DNA of 64,000 nt. It comes from Lichenicola cladoniae (GTDB lineage Bacteria; Pseudomonadota; Alphaproteobacteria; Acetobacterales; Acetobacteraceae). Shown in pieces: positions 18,039-27,082 of the stretch. The notes under the pieces are model-generated. The model saw nothing but the letters and a program-made list of their open reading frames with translations. It was not told where the DNA came from and ran no database searches. Where the stretch lies: contig NZ_CP053708.1 in the NCBI RefSeq assembly GCF_013201075.1, forward strand, positions 239,001-303,000. Direction: 5' to 3'. The position numbers and the translations under genes are program-made. Position 1 is the stretch's first letter, and each line of letters starts with the position of its first letter.

Positions 18039-18566
18039 TCAGATATCGATGGCTGATCGATTTACCGTCTCCGCCAGCGGCGTCTTCTCCTGTAGATCCT
18101 CGTGGACAGACGCAGGCGGCGTGGGATCCAGCGTCTTCCACATGCACCGGTGCGCGATCGTCACCTCCTCGAACACGCGATCCTCCGCCAGATAGCCGTG
18201 CCCGGTATAGAATCCAACCGCGCTTTCACGGGCATGCAACATGACCTCCGGAGCGTCCTGATCACGCATCTCGCGCTCAGCCGCGGCGATAAGCGTTGCG
18301 CCGCCTCGCTTTCCACGGAACGCTGGGGCGACAGCCATCTGCCGCAGCTTCCATATCCGCGAGTCGCTCGTTGGCGGAACAAGCACAACCACGCCCGCGA
18401 GCGTCGTGCCAGCGTAGAGCCCGAGATGTAGCTGCGATGCTTCCTGCTCCAACTCGGCCTTCGAGAAGGCTAGCCCCAGCGGCGTGCGCAGAACAGCATC
18501 TCGCAGCCGCACCGTTTCGTGCCATCCCACACTCCCGTAAGCGACTGGCCGTGTCCGAAATTCCAT
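18039..18566 (-). CDS. GNAT family N-acetyltransferase
   Basis: A 175-residue acetyltransferase. The acetyl-CoA loop is visible as RQMAVAPAFRGKRGGATLI (motif A, RGKRGG in place of RGxGxG/A), followed by VMLHARESAVGFYTGHGYL, the motif B helix typical of ElaA/PhnO-like enzymes. The C-terminal about 25 residues are extra and polar. Acceptor unknown. Confidence 0.82.
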   Translation of the reverse strand: MEFRTRPVAYGSVGWHETVRLRDAVLRTPLGLAFSKAELEQEASQLHLGLYAGTTLAGVVVLVPPTSDSRIWKLRQMAVAPAFRGKRGGATLIAAAEREMRDQDAPEVMLHARESAVGFYTGHGYLAEDRVFEEVTIAHRCMWKTLDPTPPASVHEDLQEKTPLAETVNRSAIDI

Positions 18567-18686
18567 GCCGGCAGAGCATCACCTGACCGTCATTGCCACA
18601 ACCCCGATAGCTTACAAAAATTTGGGGGGATGGGCGTGACCCGATCCCGCTGCAACTGCCACGTAACGTGGTAGAATGCGCGTGTC

Positions 18687-21173
18687 TCAGAATTTGTAGC
18701 CGACATTCAGATAGTAGAATCCACCATTGAAGCCGATCTGCTGGGCATAACGGTCGTATTTGACCTGGTTATAGTAGGAAGCCAGCACCGGAACCTTGTT
18801 CGGGTAAGTATTGAAGAGATTATTGGCACCTGCGCTGACGGTCAGACGGTCGGTCGCATGATAGCTGACCAGGATGTTGGTCAGATAGCGTGGGCGGAGC
18901 GTGTAGGCCTGGAAGACCGAGCTCGAGAATGCGTTGGCGCCTTGCTGATACGTCATCTGGTCGAAGATATGGCCGTAGCGCATCTCATGTATTGAGAGGT
19001 TCCATTTCTGGAAGGTCCAGTTTCCTCCCAGGATGACCACGTTATGCGGCGCGTCGGTGGTCAGGTAGCCGACCTGCTGCAGGTTCAGATCGCTGCGGCC
19101 GAAGCGGTTGGTGTTCGTGTGACGGATCGTGGTCTCGTTCAGGTTGAGGGCTGCGTCGAGGACCAGGAAGCCTGCGCTGGCCAGGTCGATCCGGTAGTTG
19201 CTGGTAATGTCGACGCCGCGGGTCCGCGTGCTGGCGGCGTTCGTGAGGTAGGACGCCGATACCGCCGAACTTGCGACCCCGGTCGGGAGCGTACGGCCAT
19301 CCGCTGCGAAAGCCGCAAGCGCAAGCGCGCCGTTGTAGGTGCCGCCATCGAGGATGCGATCGCGGATGTCGATCTGGTAGCCGTCGATCGCGACGTCGAG
19401 GTTCCTGATCGGATGAAACGTCAAACCGGCCGTGACACTGGTCGAGCGCTCCGGTTTCAGTGCGTTCGCGCCCAGGACCTGCGCGCCGGCAGAACTCGGT
19501 GCGAGCTCGCCGGTGGCACCCGACGTCGTGACGGTAGCGGATGTATGATGTTCTTCAGCCAGTGTCGGCGCGCGAATGCCATTGCTGATCGTGCTGCGGA
19601 ACCCGACGACACGGTTGAAGTCATAGCGGGTGGAGAGTTTCGCTGACCCGGTATCGCCAAAGTCGGTGTAATGTTCGAGCCGGCCTGCTGCATCGACCTG
19701 CCACTTGTCGGTCAGCTTGGTCGCAAGGTCCGCATAGACTGCATAGACGTCGCGCGAGTGCGGTCCGGCACTTTGCGGCTGAGTGCCCGGAACGGATTGA
19801 GAGCCGCCGACCGCGTAGGACGCGTAGCTGCCCGAACCGACCGAATAGCTCTCGAAACGGTGCTCGGCGCCTACCGCGATATCGATCGGGAAGCGGTAGA
19901 ACGACGGCGCGAACCGCCGCTTCAGGTCCAGGTCGGTTGTAACCTGCACGGTCGCGGAATCGGTCAGGTGGAAGCTCTGCGGCGTCGACCCGGTCAGGGC
20001 ATACAGGCTGGTGTTCGCCGAGTTCGACATATCGATGTTGCTGCGGTCGGTGCCGAACGTGGAACTGAAGTCCCAGTGCCAGCCGGCAAGATCATCGCCG
20101 CGGAACCCGGCCGTCGCGGCGTAGTCGTTCTCGTCGATCTCGAGCTTGGGCGAGAAGCCGTTCGCGTAGATGGGCCTCAGGATCGACGGCAACCGATAGA
20201 TCTGGAACGTGCTGGCATCGCGATGTGCATATGTCAGCAAGCCATAGGATTCGATCCCCCCGGTAAGCCGGTAGGCGCCCTGGGCGGCAACCGATATGCG
20301 GTCGCTGAGCGGCTCGCCGATCCAGTGGCTATCGAACAGTCCCGTGCGTCCGTCTATCCCGGTCCGGTCGGTCCGCTCATGATGCTGGTAGCTCAACCCG
20401 AGATGGACGTAGCCGCGGCTGCCGAGGCTGAAGCCATGGTCGAGATCGATGTTCTGGGTGAAGCCATCCCCGGCCGCATAGGCACCGCTTTCCTCGTTGA
20501 AGCTGCCGCCATGATCGGAGGTCTTCAGAATGATGTTGATGACGCCGGCAACCGCGTCCGAGCCGTACTGCGCGGACGCGCCGTCACGCAGGACCTCGAT
20601 ATGATCGACCATCGAGATCGGGATGAGATCGATGTCGACAGGTGTTGCGCCCCGGAAAGGTCCCGCATCGGTCTGGGTGTTCGTGGTGGTGTGGCGCCGC
20701 TTGCCGTTGACCAGGACCAGGGTTTCATTCGGACTCAGTCCGCGCAGATTGATCGAATCTGTCAGCGCGCCGACGGTGGTGCCCTGGGTCTGGCGATTGA
20801 CCGACGGCAGCAACTGCATCAGGGCATCGCGCAGATTGTTCTGCCCGGTTTCGCGAAGCGCACGCGACGAAACGACATCGATGGGACTGAGGCTCTGGCG
20901 CGCAAGCTTGCCGGTTACGCGCGTGCCTGTAACGATCACGCTTTCTTCCGAGGTCGCGGGCCGCGTATCGGCCCGTGTCGTGGGCGTGGAAACGCCTGCC
21001 TGGGCGGCCGGGATAACCTGCTGGGCCCATGCCGTATCCGTAACGGCACAGATTGCTGTCACTGTCATGAGGGTTTGCCGCCAACCCGGCAAACGGCCGT
21101 TTGCGCGGCATAGTCCGGTTCCGGCAAGGACGGCAAGCGATCGTGCGGCGGTCAGGTTCGGACTGTTCCCCAT
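18687..21173 (-). CDS. TonB-dependent outer-membrane receptor (regulon A)
   Basis: An 828-residue outer-membrane transporter. After a long N-terminal leader there is a signal-like stretch ending TDTAWAQQ, the TonB box region ESVIVTGTR, a plug domain (LSPIDVVSSRALRETGQNNL, DGASAQYGSDAVAGVINIILK) and a 22-strand-type barrel closing with YLNVGYKF, whose terminal Phe is standard. An internal Met at 21068 is an alternative start giving a more usual leader. An ATATC-N6-GATAT motif lies 20 bases upstream. The receptor resembles the one at 48910-51432. It likely imports the substrate handled by the neighbouring racemase/amidohydrolase genes. Confidence 0.88.
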   Translation of the reverse strand: MGNSPNLTAARSLAVLAGTGLCRANGRLPGWRQTLMTVTAICAVTDTAWAQQVIPAAQAGVSTPTTRADTRPATSEESVIVTGTRVTGKLARQSLSPIDVVSSRALRETGQNNLRDALMQLLPSVNRQTQGTTVGALTDSINLRGLSPNETLVLVNGKRRHTTTNTQTDAGPFRGATPVDIDLIPISMVDHIEVLRDGASAQYGSDAVAGVINIILKTSDHGGSFNEESGAYAAGDGFTQNIDLDHGFSLGSRGYVHLGLSYQHHERTDRTGIDGRTGLFDSHWIGEPLSDRISVAAQGAYRLTGGIESYGLLTYAHRDASTFQIYRLPSILRPIYANGFSPKLEIDENDYAATAGFRGDDLAGWHWDFSSTFGTDRSNIDMSNSANTSLYALTGSTPQSFHLTDSATVQVTTDLDLKRRFAPSFYRFPIDIAVGAEHRFESYSVGSGSYASYAVGGSQSVPGTQPQSAGPHSRDVYAVYADLATKLTDKWQVDAAGRLEHYTDFGDTGSAKLSTRYDFNRVVGFRSTISNGIRAPTLAEEHHTSATVTTSGATGELAPSSAGAQVLGANALKPERSTSVTAGLTFHPIRNLDVAIDGYQIDIRDRILDGGTYNGALALAAFAADGRTLPTGVASSAVSASYLTNAASTRTRGVDITSNYRIDLASAGFLVLDAALNLNETTIRHTNTNRFGRSDLNLQQVGYLTTDAPHNVVILGGNWTFQKWNLSIHEMRYGHIFDQMTYQQGANAFSSSVFQAYTLRPRYLTNILVSYHATDRLTVSAGANNLFNTYPNKVPVLASYYNQVKYDRYAQQIGFNGGFYYLNVGYKF

Positions 21174-21192
21174 GTCGGCGATCCCACTCTTA

Positions 21193-21212
21193 GTATATCA
21201 GCTAAGATATCA
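21193..21212. promoter_or_regulatory. Shared operator motif, copy 1 (before TonB receptor)
   Basis: On the minus strand this reads TGATATCTTAGCTGATATAC. Its core ATATC-TTAGCT-GATAT is a perfect inverted repeat and matches the copy at 40707-40727 in core, spacing and distance (about 20 bp) from the start codon. Probable site for the GntR regulator encoded at 22115. Confidence 0.6.
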
Positions 21213-21260
21213 AGAGAGACATTAACGATCGTCATCTGGTTTGCAAGCTAGAACCAACAC

Positions 21261-21305
21261 CGATTTAAAACTTTTATGTTAGTTAATCTTGCAGGGTTTA
21301 AATCG
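21261..21305. repeat. Inverted repeat after the racemase gene
   Basis: CGATTTAAA (21261-21269) and TTTAAATCG (21297-21305) form a perfect 9-bp inverted repeat with a 27-base gap. It begins ten bases beyond the racemase stop and precedes the TonB receptor on the same strand. It could slow or attenuate read-through; no T tract follows. Confidence 0.35.
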
Positions 21306-21314
21306 AAGAAACGT

Positions 21315-21974
21315 TTACCGAGTCGGTACAAGATCCAGCGACAGGAACGTCGCCGCCTGGGCGACTGCCGCCTGGACCGGATCGATGACCGGAATGCGAA
21401 GTGCTGCCTGGAGGGCCGCCCGATACGTTCCAAGACCTGCACATCCCAGAATAATGGCTTCGGCAAGGTCCTGGTCGCGTAGCGCCATGCCGACCGCAAC
21501 GAGGCGTTCCATGACTCCCTCTTGCTGTAGGTCGTCGACGCTCACGTTGATTGCCCGATCGCCGGCCAGTCGGGATATGAAGCCGAGGTCGCTTAGCCTG
21601 ACTGCGTGGCGACGTATGGATGCATCCACGATTGAGACCACACCGAACCGGCCGGCGAGACCCATCGCGGTCAGATAGGCCGCCTCGGCAATGCCGATGA
21701 CGGGGTGACCGGACGCGGCCCGCGCAGCCCTGACGCCGGGATCCGAGAAGCATGCGACGACGGCGATGTCGGCACCGGCGGCACGGATCGCGCCTAGTAC
21801 CGCCGGGACGACTTCGGCCACATGAGCGTCAGTTTCGATTCCGGACGGACCGTTCTGGTTGGTTGCGCAGTCGATCTGCAGCGCGCAACCCGCCCGCAAG
21901 CCATCGAGTGTTGCATCGAAGCCGGACGTGACGCGCTCGGAGGAATTTGGATTGAAAACGAAGATGCGCTTCAT
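21315..21974 (-). CDS. Asp/Glu/hydantoin racemase family protein
   Basis: A 219-residue racemase. The start at 21974 gives MKRIFVFNPNSSE, the conserved N-terminus of hydantoin/Asp-Glu racemases; the longer frame upstream is promoter sequence. Both catalytic cysteines are present, in VVACFSDPG and ILGCAGLGTY, as needed for cofactor-independent two-base racemisation at a C-alpha. It is divergent from a GntR gene whose operon encodes a cyclic amidohydrolase, a pairing known from hydantoin utilisation. The exact substrate (hydantoin, allantoin or amino acid) is not shown. Confidence 0.85.
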   Translation of the reverse strand: MKRIFVFNPNSSERVTSGFDATLDGLRAGCALQIDCATNQNGPSGIETDAHVAEVVPAVLGAIRAAGADIAVVACFSDPGVRAARAASGHPVIGIAEAAYLTAMGLAGRFGVVSIVDASIRRHAVRLSDLGFISRLAGDRAINVSVDDLQQEGVMERLVAVGMALRDQDLAEAIILGCAGLGTYRAALQAALRIPVIDPVQAAVAQAATFLSLDLVPTR

Positions 21975-22023
21975 GACCCGTTTCGAGGCTGAGACAAGAC
22001 TTCCGGACATCCGGGAGACAAGG

Positions 22024-22052
22024 TTGAGTTGATATCTCTCCAAATATATCAT
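22024..22052 (+). promoter_or_regulatory. GntR-gene promoter with overlapping operator copy 2
   Basis: TTGAGT (22024-22029), a 17-base spacer and TATCAT (22047-22052) form a good sigma-70 promoter for the GntR gene at 22115. The shared motif occupies 22030-22051, i.e. the whole spacer, with core ATATC-TCTCCA-AATAT (one arm base off perfect). On the minus strand TATGAT at 22053-22048 is a possible -10 for the racemase. Binding here would block both directions, implying autoregulation. Confidence 0.6.
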
Positions 22053-22114
22053 AAGCAGGTCGGGCTTTGATCTGCAAACCGCATGTGCGGGGTTGCGATG
22101 GGCAGGGACGATAG

Positions 22115-22816
22115 ATGCAGAAGCATGGCAAGGCGGGAGACGCAGGCAGCGCACGTGGTCCGTCGTTGATGGATCGGGCCTATGCGATCCTGCGGCGCGA
22201 GATCATTACATGCCAGTTGCCGCCGGGCAGCGAGATCTCCGAGCTTGAAATCGCCGACCGGCTCGGCATGAGCAAGACGCCGGTGCGCGAGGCACTCGGT
22301 CGCCTGGATATCGAAGGGTTCGTAGAGACCTTTCCGCGTCGTGGCTATCGGATCAAGCCGATCACGCTGCGCGACATCAACGATCTTTTCGCCGTCCGTT
22401 CGGTACTCGAGCAATCGGCAGCGACACTCGCCGCCAGATCGATGTCGGACCTGCAGCTCGATCATTTGTCCGCCCTGGCAGCCGCTTCCTATCGGCTCGA
22501 AGAGCATCACAGCCTCGATCATTTCGTGGAGACAAACCGGCTGTTCCATGAAGCGATCGCGGAGGGCTCGGGCAACCCGCGCCTAGCGGCGTTGGTGATG
22601 GCTCATATCGAGGAGAGCGAGCGCTTCTTCTATATCGGCGCCCGGTCCCGCGACGTGAACGTCGAGACCAATCACGATCATGCGGGCATTGTCGAAGTTC
22701 TTCGCAAGCGCGATGGCCCGGCCGCCGGCCACATCATGGGCCAGCATATCGACAATACCCACAGAGGCCTGGCAACCTCGCTGCTGACCTCGGCGACCGG
22801 CGGAGTCAGCCTGTGA
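22115..22816 (+). CDS. GntR family regulator, FCD subfamily
   Basis: A 233-residue ligand-responsive repressor. Residues about 18-80 are a winged helix (DRAYAILRREIITCQLPPGSEI, LGMSKTPVREAL, ETFPRRGYRI). Residues about 90-220 form an FCD ligand domain with metal-ligand-like residues (NRLFHEAIAEGSGNP, HDHAGIVEVLRKRD, HIMGQHI). It leads a forward operon; its stop overlaps the next start. It probably binds the ATATC-N6-GATAT sites at 21193, 22030 and 40707. Ligands of FCD regulators are usually carboxylic or amino acids. Confidence 0.9.
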   Translation: MQKHGKAGDAGSARGPSLMDRAYAILRREIITCQLPPGSEISELEIADRLGMSKTPVREALGRLDIEGFVETFPRRGYRIKPITLRDINDLFAVRSVLEQSAATLAARSMSDLQLDHLSALAAASYRLEEHHSLDHFVETNRLFHEAIAEGSGNPRLAALVMAHIEESERFFYIGARSRDVNVETNHDHAGIVEVLRKRDGPAAGHIMGQHIDNTHRGLATSLLTSATGGVSL

Positions 22817-23688
22817 TGCGCGCGCCGGACCCGGACGATGTGCGCAGCCGGGTCCTGATCACCGCCGAGGCGCTGGCCCGGCGTCGTGCCGCGGGGGAGG
22901 CGTTGGTCATTGTCGCGATACGGTCGGATGACAGTACCGCGCCGCGTCCCTTCGAGACGTCGCCGCGCCTGCCTGGCGCCTTCGACGGCTCGCTGGCGAA
23001 CGACTTCGCCGCCCCGTCGGATCCGGTGCTCGGCTCGCGCCCTCTTCCCTCGATCGCGCCGCTGCAGGACGTGGTCCGGCGCTGGGGCGTCACGCCGGAA
23101 ACGCTGGTTGTGGTCTATGACCATGACGGCAACCTGCAGGCAGCACGGGCCTGGTGGGTATTGCGCTGGGCCTCCCTGTCCAACGTCGTCATGCTCGATG
23201 GCGGTTTTGCAGCCTGGATGCGGGCCGGCCTGCAGGTCGATACGATGGTGCCCCCCGATCCGAAGCCAAGCGCGGTGATCCTGTCCGCAGGTCATATGCC
23301 GATGCTGGATGCAGAGGGGTCAGCCGCGCTGGCACGACGCGGAACCCTGTTCGACTCACGCATCTCGCCCAACTACGTCGGCGGTCCGACCGCTCCGGAT
23401 CAGGCGGCGCGCGGTCACATTCCCGGAGCATTGAACGTGCCCGCATCCGACAACCTCGACGCGGACGGTCGCTTTGCGGACGTGAACATCCTGCGTGCAC
23501 GTTATCGCGCCGAACACCCGGACTCGCTCGAGCCCGTCGGCATCTATTGCGGTGCAGGCGTCTCGGCAGCCCACACCGTCGCCGCCTTGGCGACGCTCGG
23601 CATCCAGGCGTCGATGTATCCCGGCTCGTGGTCCGCCTGGAGTTCCGACCCGGGCCGGGCGGTCGCCCGGGGACCGGAACCCGGCTGA
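22816..23688 (+). CDS. Sulfurtransferase, 3-mercaptopyruvate/thiosulfate type
   Basis: A two-domain rhodanese of 290 residues. The N-terminal domain (about 10-135) is the inactive rhodanese repeat with VVVYDHDGNLQAARAWW and MLDGGFAAW. The C-terminal domain carries the catalytic Cys near residue 245 in YCGAGVSAAH, matching the CGSGVTA loop of mercaptopyruvate sulfurtransferases more than the CRKGVT of thiosulfate enzymes. ATG at 22816 overlaps the GntR stop (TGATG). Next to a PatB/MalY C-S lyase, it suggests that sulfur is released or moved in this pathway. Confidence 0.85.
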   Translation: MRAPDPDDVRSRVLITAEALARRRAAGEALVIVAIRSDDSTAPRPFETSPRLPGAFDGSLANDFAAPSDPVLGSRPLPSIAPLQDVVRRWGVTPETLVVVYDHDGNLQAARAWWVLRWASLSNVVMLDGGFAAWMRAGLQVDTMVPPDPKPSAVILSAGHMPMLDAEGSAALARRGTLFDSRISPNYVGGPTAPDQAARGHIPGALNVPASDNLDADGRFADVNILRARYRAEHPDSLEPVGIYCGAGVSAAHTVAALATLGIQASMYPGSWSAWSSDPGRAVARGPEPG

Positions 23689-23737
23689 ACCACTGCGGCG
23701 GCGCAAGCGCGTCGCGCAGTTTCGACAGGATCGCCTG

Positions 23738-25102
23738 ATGGCTTATGACGACCTCATCTGCGGCACAATCGTCACGCCCGATGGCCCGATACAAGACGGC
23801 TGGGTCGCCGTAGCAAGCGGACGCATTGCCGAGATCGGCACCGGTGCGGAGCCGGATGCCGAACGGCGGCACGATTCCGGAGGCGGCCTGGTGCTGCCCG
23901 GTGTCATCGATGGCCAGACCCACGCCGGCAGCTACGGCGGCCTGGCCGGGCTCGCCTCGACCACCCGCTCGGCGATCGCCGGCGGCGTTACCACGATCGT
24001 CGACATGCCGTACGACAATCCCGAGCCGCTCAGCACGGTTGCCCTGCTGCACGACAAGATTGCCGCGATCGACGCGGATGCACATTGCGACGTGGCACTC
24101 TATGCGACGGTGATGCCGGGGCGGGGCGTCGGTGATGTCCGTGCATTGATCGAAGCCGGCATCGTTGCCTTCAAGATATCGTCTTTCGAGAGCAGCCCGA
24201 CGCGCTTCCCGCGTATCGCCGCCGACCTCATGCTCGACCTGCTGGAGGAACTGGCAGGCACCGATATTCCGCTCGGCCTGCACAACGAGGACCAGGAGAT
24301 CGTCCGTGCGCGGATGGCGCTGGCGCGTGCCCAGGGCCAGGACGGTATCGCCGCGCATTCCGCGAGCCGCCCGCTTGCCGCCGAACTGTCGGCATCCGCG
24401 GCGTTCCTGGAACTTGGTGCGGCAGCCGGTGGGCATGCGCATCTGGTGCATCTGTCGCACCCGCGCGGGTTCCGTCTGGTCGAGCATTATCGCGGCGATG
24501 GGTTTCGGTCGACCGGCGAGCTGTGCGTCCATTATCTGTGGTTCGACCCCGACACGGACGGCAAGACCCTCGGCGCGCTGATGAAGGTCAATCCGCCGAT
24601 CAGGCCCGGGCAGTGCGCGGCACTCTGGGCCGAGATCACCGAAGGCCGCGTGGCGTTCGTCAGCTCGGACCATTCGAGCTGGCCGATCGACAGCAAGCAG
24701 ACGCCGTCGATGTTCTCGGCCGGTGCCGGCGTGACCGGGCTCGAAACCCTCCTGCCGGCGTTCTTCACCGGTGCGGAGGCGCAGGGGCTCGATGCGGCCG
24801 CGCTCTGTGCCGCGCAGCTCAGCGAGCGGCCGGCGAAGTTCTTTGGCCTTTGGCCGCAGAAGGGCGCGATCCAGGTCGGTGCCGATGCCGACCTTGCGGT
24901 TCTCACGCCAGAAACTTTCCGATGGGACAGTGCGCACGCGCATGACGGGCTGAACTGGAGCCCGTACGATGGTCGCCAATTCTCGGCACGGGTCAGCCGC
25001 ACCTACTTGCGTGGCAAGCTCGCCTGGGATGGCACGGATGTTCGAGCCCAGGCCGGTCAGGGCCGTTACGTCCGGCGCGGCACCTCCGCCTGGTTTCGGT
25101 GA
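23738..25102 (+). CDS. Cyclic amidohydrolase, allantoinase/hydantoinase/dihydroorotase superfamily
   Basis: A 454-residue cytoplasmic metal-dependent hydrolase that would open a cyclic amide ring. Family features are LPGVIDGQTHAGS (metal loop), TTRSAIAGGVTTIVDMPYDNPEP, VAFKISSFES (position of the bridging Lys), GLHNEDQE, AHLVHLSHPRGF and SSDHSSWP (catalytic Asp). In the first metal motif the usual His-x-His is Gln60-Thr-His62, so one zinc ligand is replaced. The start at 23738 follows a weak ribosome site 49 bases after the sulfurtransferase; upstream frame is a shadow. Substrate may be a hydantoin or allantoin-like ring; the altered motif makes this uncertain. Confidence 0.8.
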   Translation: MAYDDLICGTIVTPDGPIQDGWVAVASGRIAEIGTGAEPDAERRHDSGGGLVLPGVIDGQTHAGSYGGLAGLASTTRSAIAGGVTTIVDMPYDNPEPLSTVALLHDKIAAIDADAHCDVALYATVMPGRGVGDVRALIEAGIVAFKISSFESSPTRFPRIAADLMLDLLEELAGTDIPLGLHNEDQEIVRARMALARAQGQDGIAAHSASRPLAAELSASAAFLELGAAAGGHAHLVHLSHPRGFRLVEHYRGDGFRSTGELCVHYLWFDPDTDGKTLGALMKVNPPIRPGQCAALWAEITEGRVAFVSSDHSSWPIDSKQTPSMFSAGAGVTGLETLLPAFFTGAEAQGLDAAALCAAQLSERPAKFFGLWPQKGAIQVGADADLAVLTPETFRWDSAHAHDGLNWSPYDGRQFSARVSRTYLRGKLAWDGTDVRAQAGQGRYVRRGTSAWFR

Positions 25103-25166
25103 CGGTGACGAACCTGGCCGGCGTCCCTTCTGAAACAATCAAGCAGTGCCTGGAGGCATACATCTG

Positions 25167-25931
25167 ATGGATCTCGGATTGACCGGAAAGCGTGCCCTGG
25201 TGCTGGGCGCCAGCCGCGGCCTCGGCGCCGCCAGCGCATTGGCCCTTGCACGCGAGGGCGTGCAGGTGATTGCAGCCTCGCGCCACCCGAAGCCGCTCGA
25301 GCCGGAAGCGAGCGTGGACATCTCGAAGCTCGTGCTCGACCTCTCCGACCCGGCATCGATCGGCGCGATGATCGATGCCGTCCTGGCCCAGGGCGGCGTC
25401 GATATCCTGGTCAACAATACCGGCGGCCCGGCACCGGGGCCGGTCGAGGGACAGCCTGCCGACGCCTGGAGCAACAGCTTCGCCATACTGGCGGCGTCCT
25501 TGTTCCGGATCACCGAGGCAATGCTGCCGACGATGCTGGCGCGCAACTGGGGACGGGTGATCACCATAGGCTCGTCGGGCGTCGAGCAGCCGATTGCCGG
25601 CCTCGCGCTTTCCAATGCGGTGCGTGGTTCGATCGCCGGCTGGTCGAAGACGCTGGCCACCGAGGTCGCGGCGCGCGGCGTGACCGTCAACATGGTGTTG
25701 CCGGGTCGGATCGCCACCGACCGGGTCGCCGAGCTCGATGGGGCACGCGCTGCACGCACCGGGCTGCCGATCGAGCAGGTGCAGCAGGCCTCGCGACAGG
25801 AGATCCCGGCCGGCCGCTATGGTCGACCGGAGGAGTTCGGCGCGGCGGTTGCCTTCCTGGCCGGTGTCCCGGCGTCGTACATCACCGGATCGATGATCCG
25901 GGTCGATGGCGGCGCGATCCGATCGATCTAG
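25167..25931 (+). CDS. Atypical SDR-fold protein
   Basis: A 254-residue Rossmann protein with LVLGASRGLGAASALALAREG for nucleotide binding and VNNTGGPAPGP in place of the NNAG motif. Where normal short-chain dehydrogenases have Tyr-x3-Lys, this one reads LALSNAVRGSIAGWSK, so the catalytic Tyr and Lys are absent. That matches a recognised atypical SDR subgroup annotated as ketoacyl-reductase-like. ATG at 25167 has GGAGG ten bases upstream and is preferred over a GTG at 25146. Role in the operon unknown. Confidence 0.75.
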   Translation: MDLGLTGKRALVLGASRGLGAASALALAREGVQVIAASRHPKPLEPEASVDISKLVLDLSDPASIGAMIDAVLAQGGVDILVNNTGGPAPGPVEGQPADAWSNSFAILAASLFRITEAMLPTMLARNWGRVITIGSSGVEQPIAGLALSNAVRGSIAGWSKTLATEVAARGVTVNMVLPGRIATDRVAELDGARAARTGLPIEQVQQASRQEIPAGRYGRPEEFGAAVAFLAGVPASYITGSMIRVDGGAIRSI

Positions 25932-25933
25932 CC

Positions 25934-27082
25934 ATGCCGCTGGACTTCGACGCGCCGGTCGACCGGATCGGGACCGACTGCTCGAAATGGAGCCGATACG
26001 GCCCGGACGTGCTGCCGCTCTGGGTGGCCGACATGGACTTCGCCGTCGCGCCCGGCATCGTCTCGGCACTGCAGGCCCGGCTGCAGCATCCGGTGTTCGG
26101 CTATGCCGCCGCCGGCGATGGTCTGCGCGCGCAGATCGTTGCCGAACTGCGGGAGAGTCACGACTGGACCGTGGGGCCGGAGGAGATCGTGTTCCTGCCC
26201 GGGGTGGAACCGGGTTTCAACATGGCCCTGCGCGCGCTGCTGCGTCCCGGCGACACCGTCGCGGTGCAGACGCCGATCTACCGGCCTATCCTGAACGCTC
26301 CCGGCCATTGGGGCATGCAGCGGCTCGACCTGCCGCTCCATCGGGAGCCAGGCGGCTGGTCGATGGACAGGGAGGCGCTGGAGGAGGGGATCGGCCGGTC
26401 CCAGGCACTGCTTCTGTGCAATCCGCATAACCCGACCGGCAAGGTCTTCACGCGCGACGAGCTTGCCGAGATCGCGGTCACATGCCTGTCGCATGGCACG
26501 CTGATCATTTCCGACGAGATCCATTGCGACCTGCTGCATGACGGGAGGCGTCATGTTCCGATCGCGTCGATCGACCCCGGCGTGTCCGACCGGACGATCA
26601 CGCTGATGGCGGCAAGCAAGACCTACAATATCGCCGGGCTGAAATGCGCCTTCGCCATCATCCGAAATCGGGCGATGCGCGCGACGTTCGAGGCGCATCG
26701 GCTCGGCATGGTCGACAGCGTGAACGCGCTGGGCCTGGTCGCGACCGAGGCGGCCTATGCCACCGGCAAGCCTTGGAAAACGGCGTTGCTGACCTACCTG
26801 CAAGCGAACCGCGATTACCTGGTCGAAGCGGTGCGGACACGCCTTCCGGGCCTGTCGATGCAGGCTCCGGAGGGAACGTTCCTGTCGTGGCTGGACTGCA
26901 CCGAGGCCAGGCTCGGCATGCCGGCGCAGCAGTTCTTTCTCGACCGGGCCAAGGTCGGACTGAATAATGGTTCGGACTACGATGCCGCCGCCGGCGACTT
27001 CGTTCGGCTGAATTTCGGATGCACCCGTGCTGTGCTGGAGGCGGCGATCGGCCGGATGGAAGCGAGCCTGTCGGCAGGATGA
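25934..27082 (+). CDS. PatB/MalY family PLP-dependent C-S beta-lyase or aminotransferase
   Basis: A 382-residue fold-type I PLP enzyme. Typical PatB/MalY features are LPLWVADMDF near the N-terminus, CNPHNPTGKVF, ISDEIHCDLL (Asp/His cofactor contacts) and ASKTYNIAGLKC, with the Schiff-base Lys in SKTYN. Such enzymes cleave cystathionine or S-substituted cysteines to thiol, pyruvate and ammonia. It begins two bases after the SDR-like gene and overlaps the OppD gene by four bases, so it is firmly in this operon. Confidence 0.86.
   Translation: MPLDFDAPVDRIGTDCSKWSRYGPDVLPLWVADMDFAVAPGIVSALQARLQHPVFGYAAAGDGLRAQIVAELRESHDWTVGPEEIVFLPGVEPGFNMALRALLRPGDTVAVQTPIYRPILNAPGHWGMQRLDLPLHREPGGWSMDREALEEGIGRSQALLLCNPHNPTGKVFTRDELAEIAVTCLSHGTLIISDEIHCDLLHDGRRHVPIASIDPGVSDRTITLMAASKTYNIAGLKCAFAIIRNRAMRATFEAHRLGMVDSVNALGLVATEAAYATGKPWKTALLTYLQANRDYLVEAVRTRLPGLSMQAPEGTFLSWLDCTEARLGMPAQQFFLDRAKVGLNNGSDYDAAAGDFVRLNFGCTRAVLEAAIGRMEASLSAG

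Noticed and set aside
23189-25138. A 649-codon reverse frame over the cyclic amidohydrolase
   Set aside because: Shadow of a confidently identified forward enzyme; no family features.
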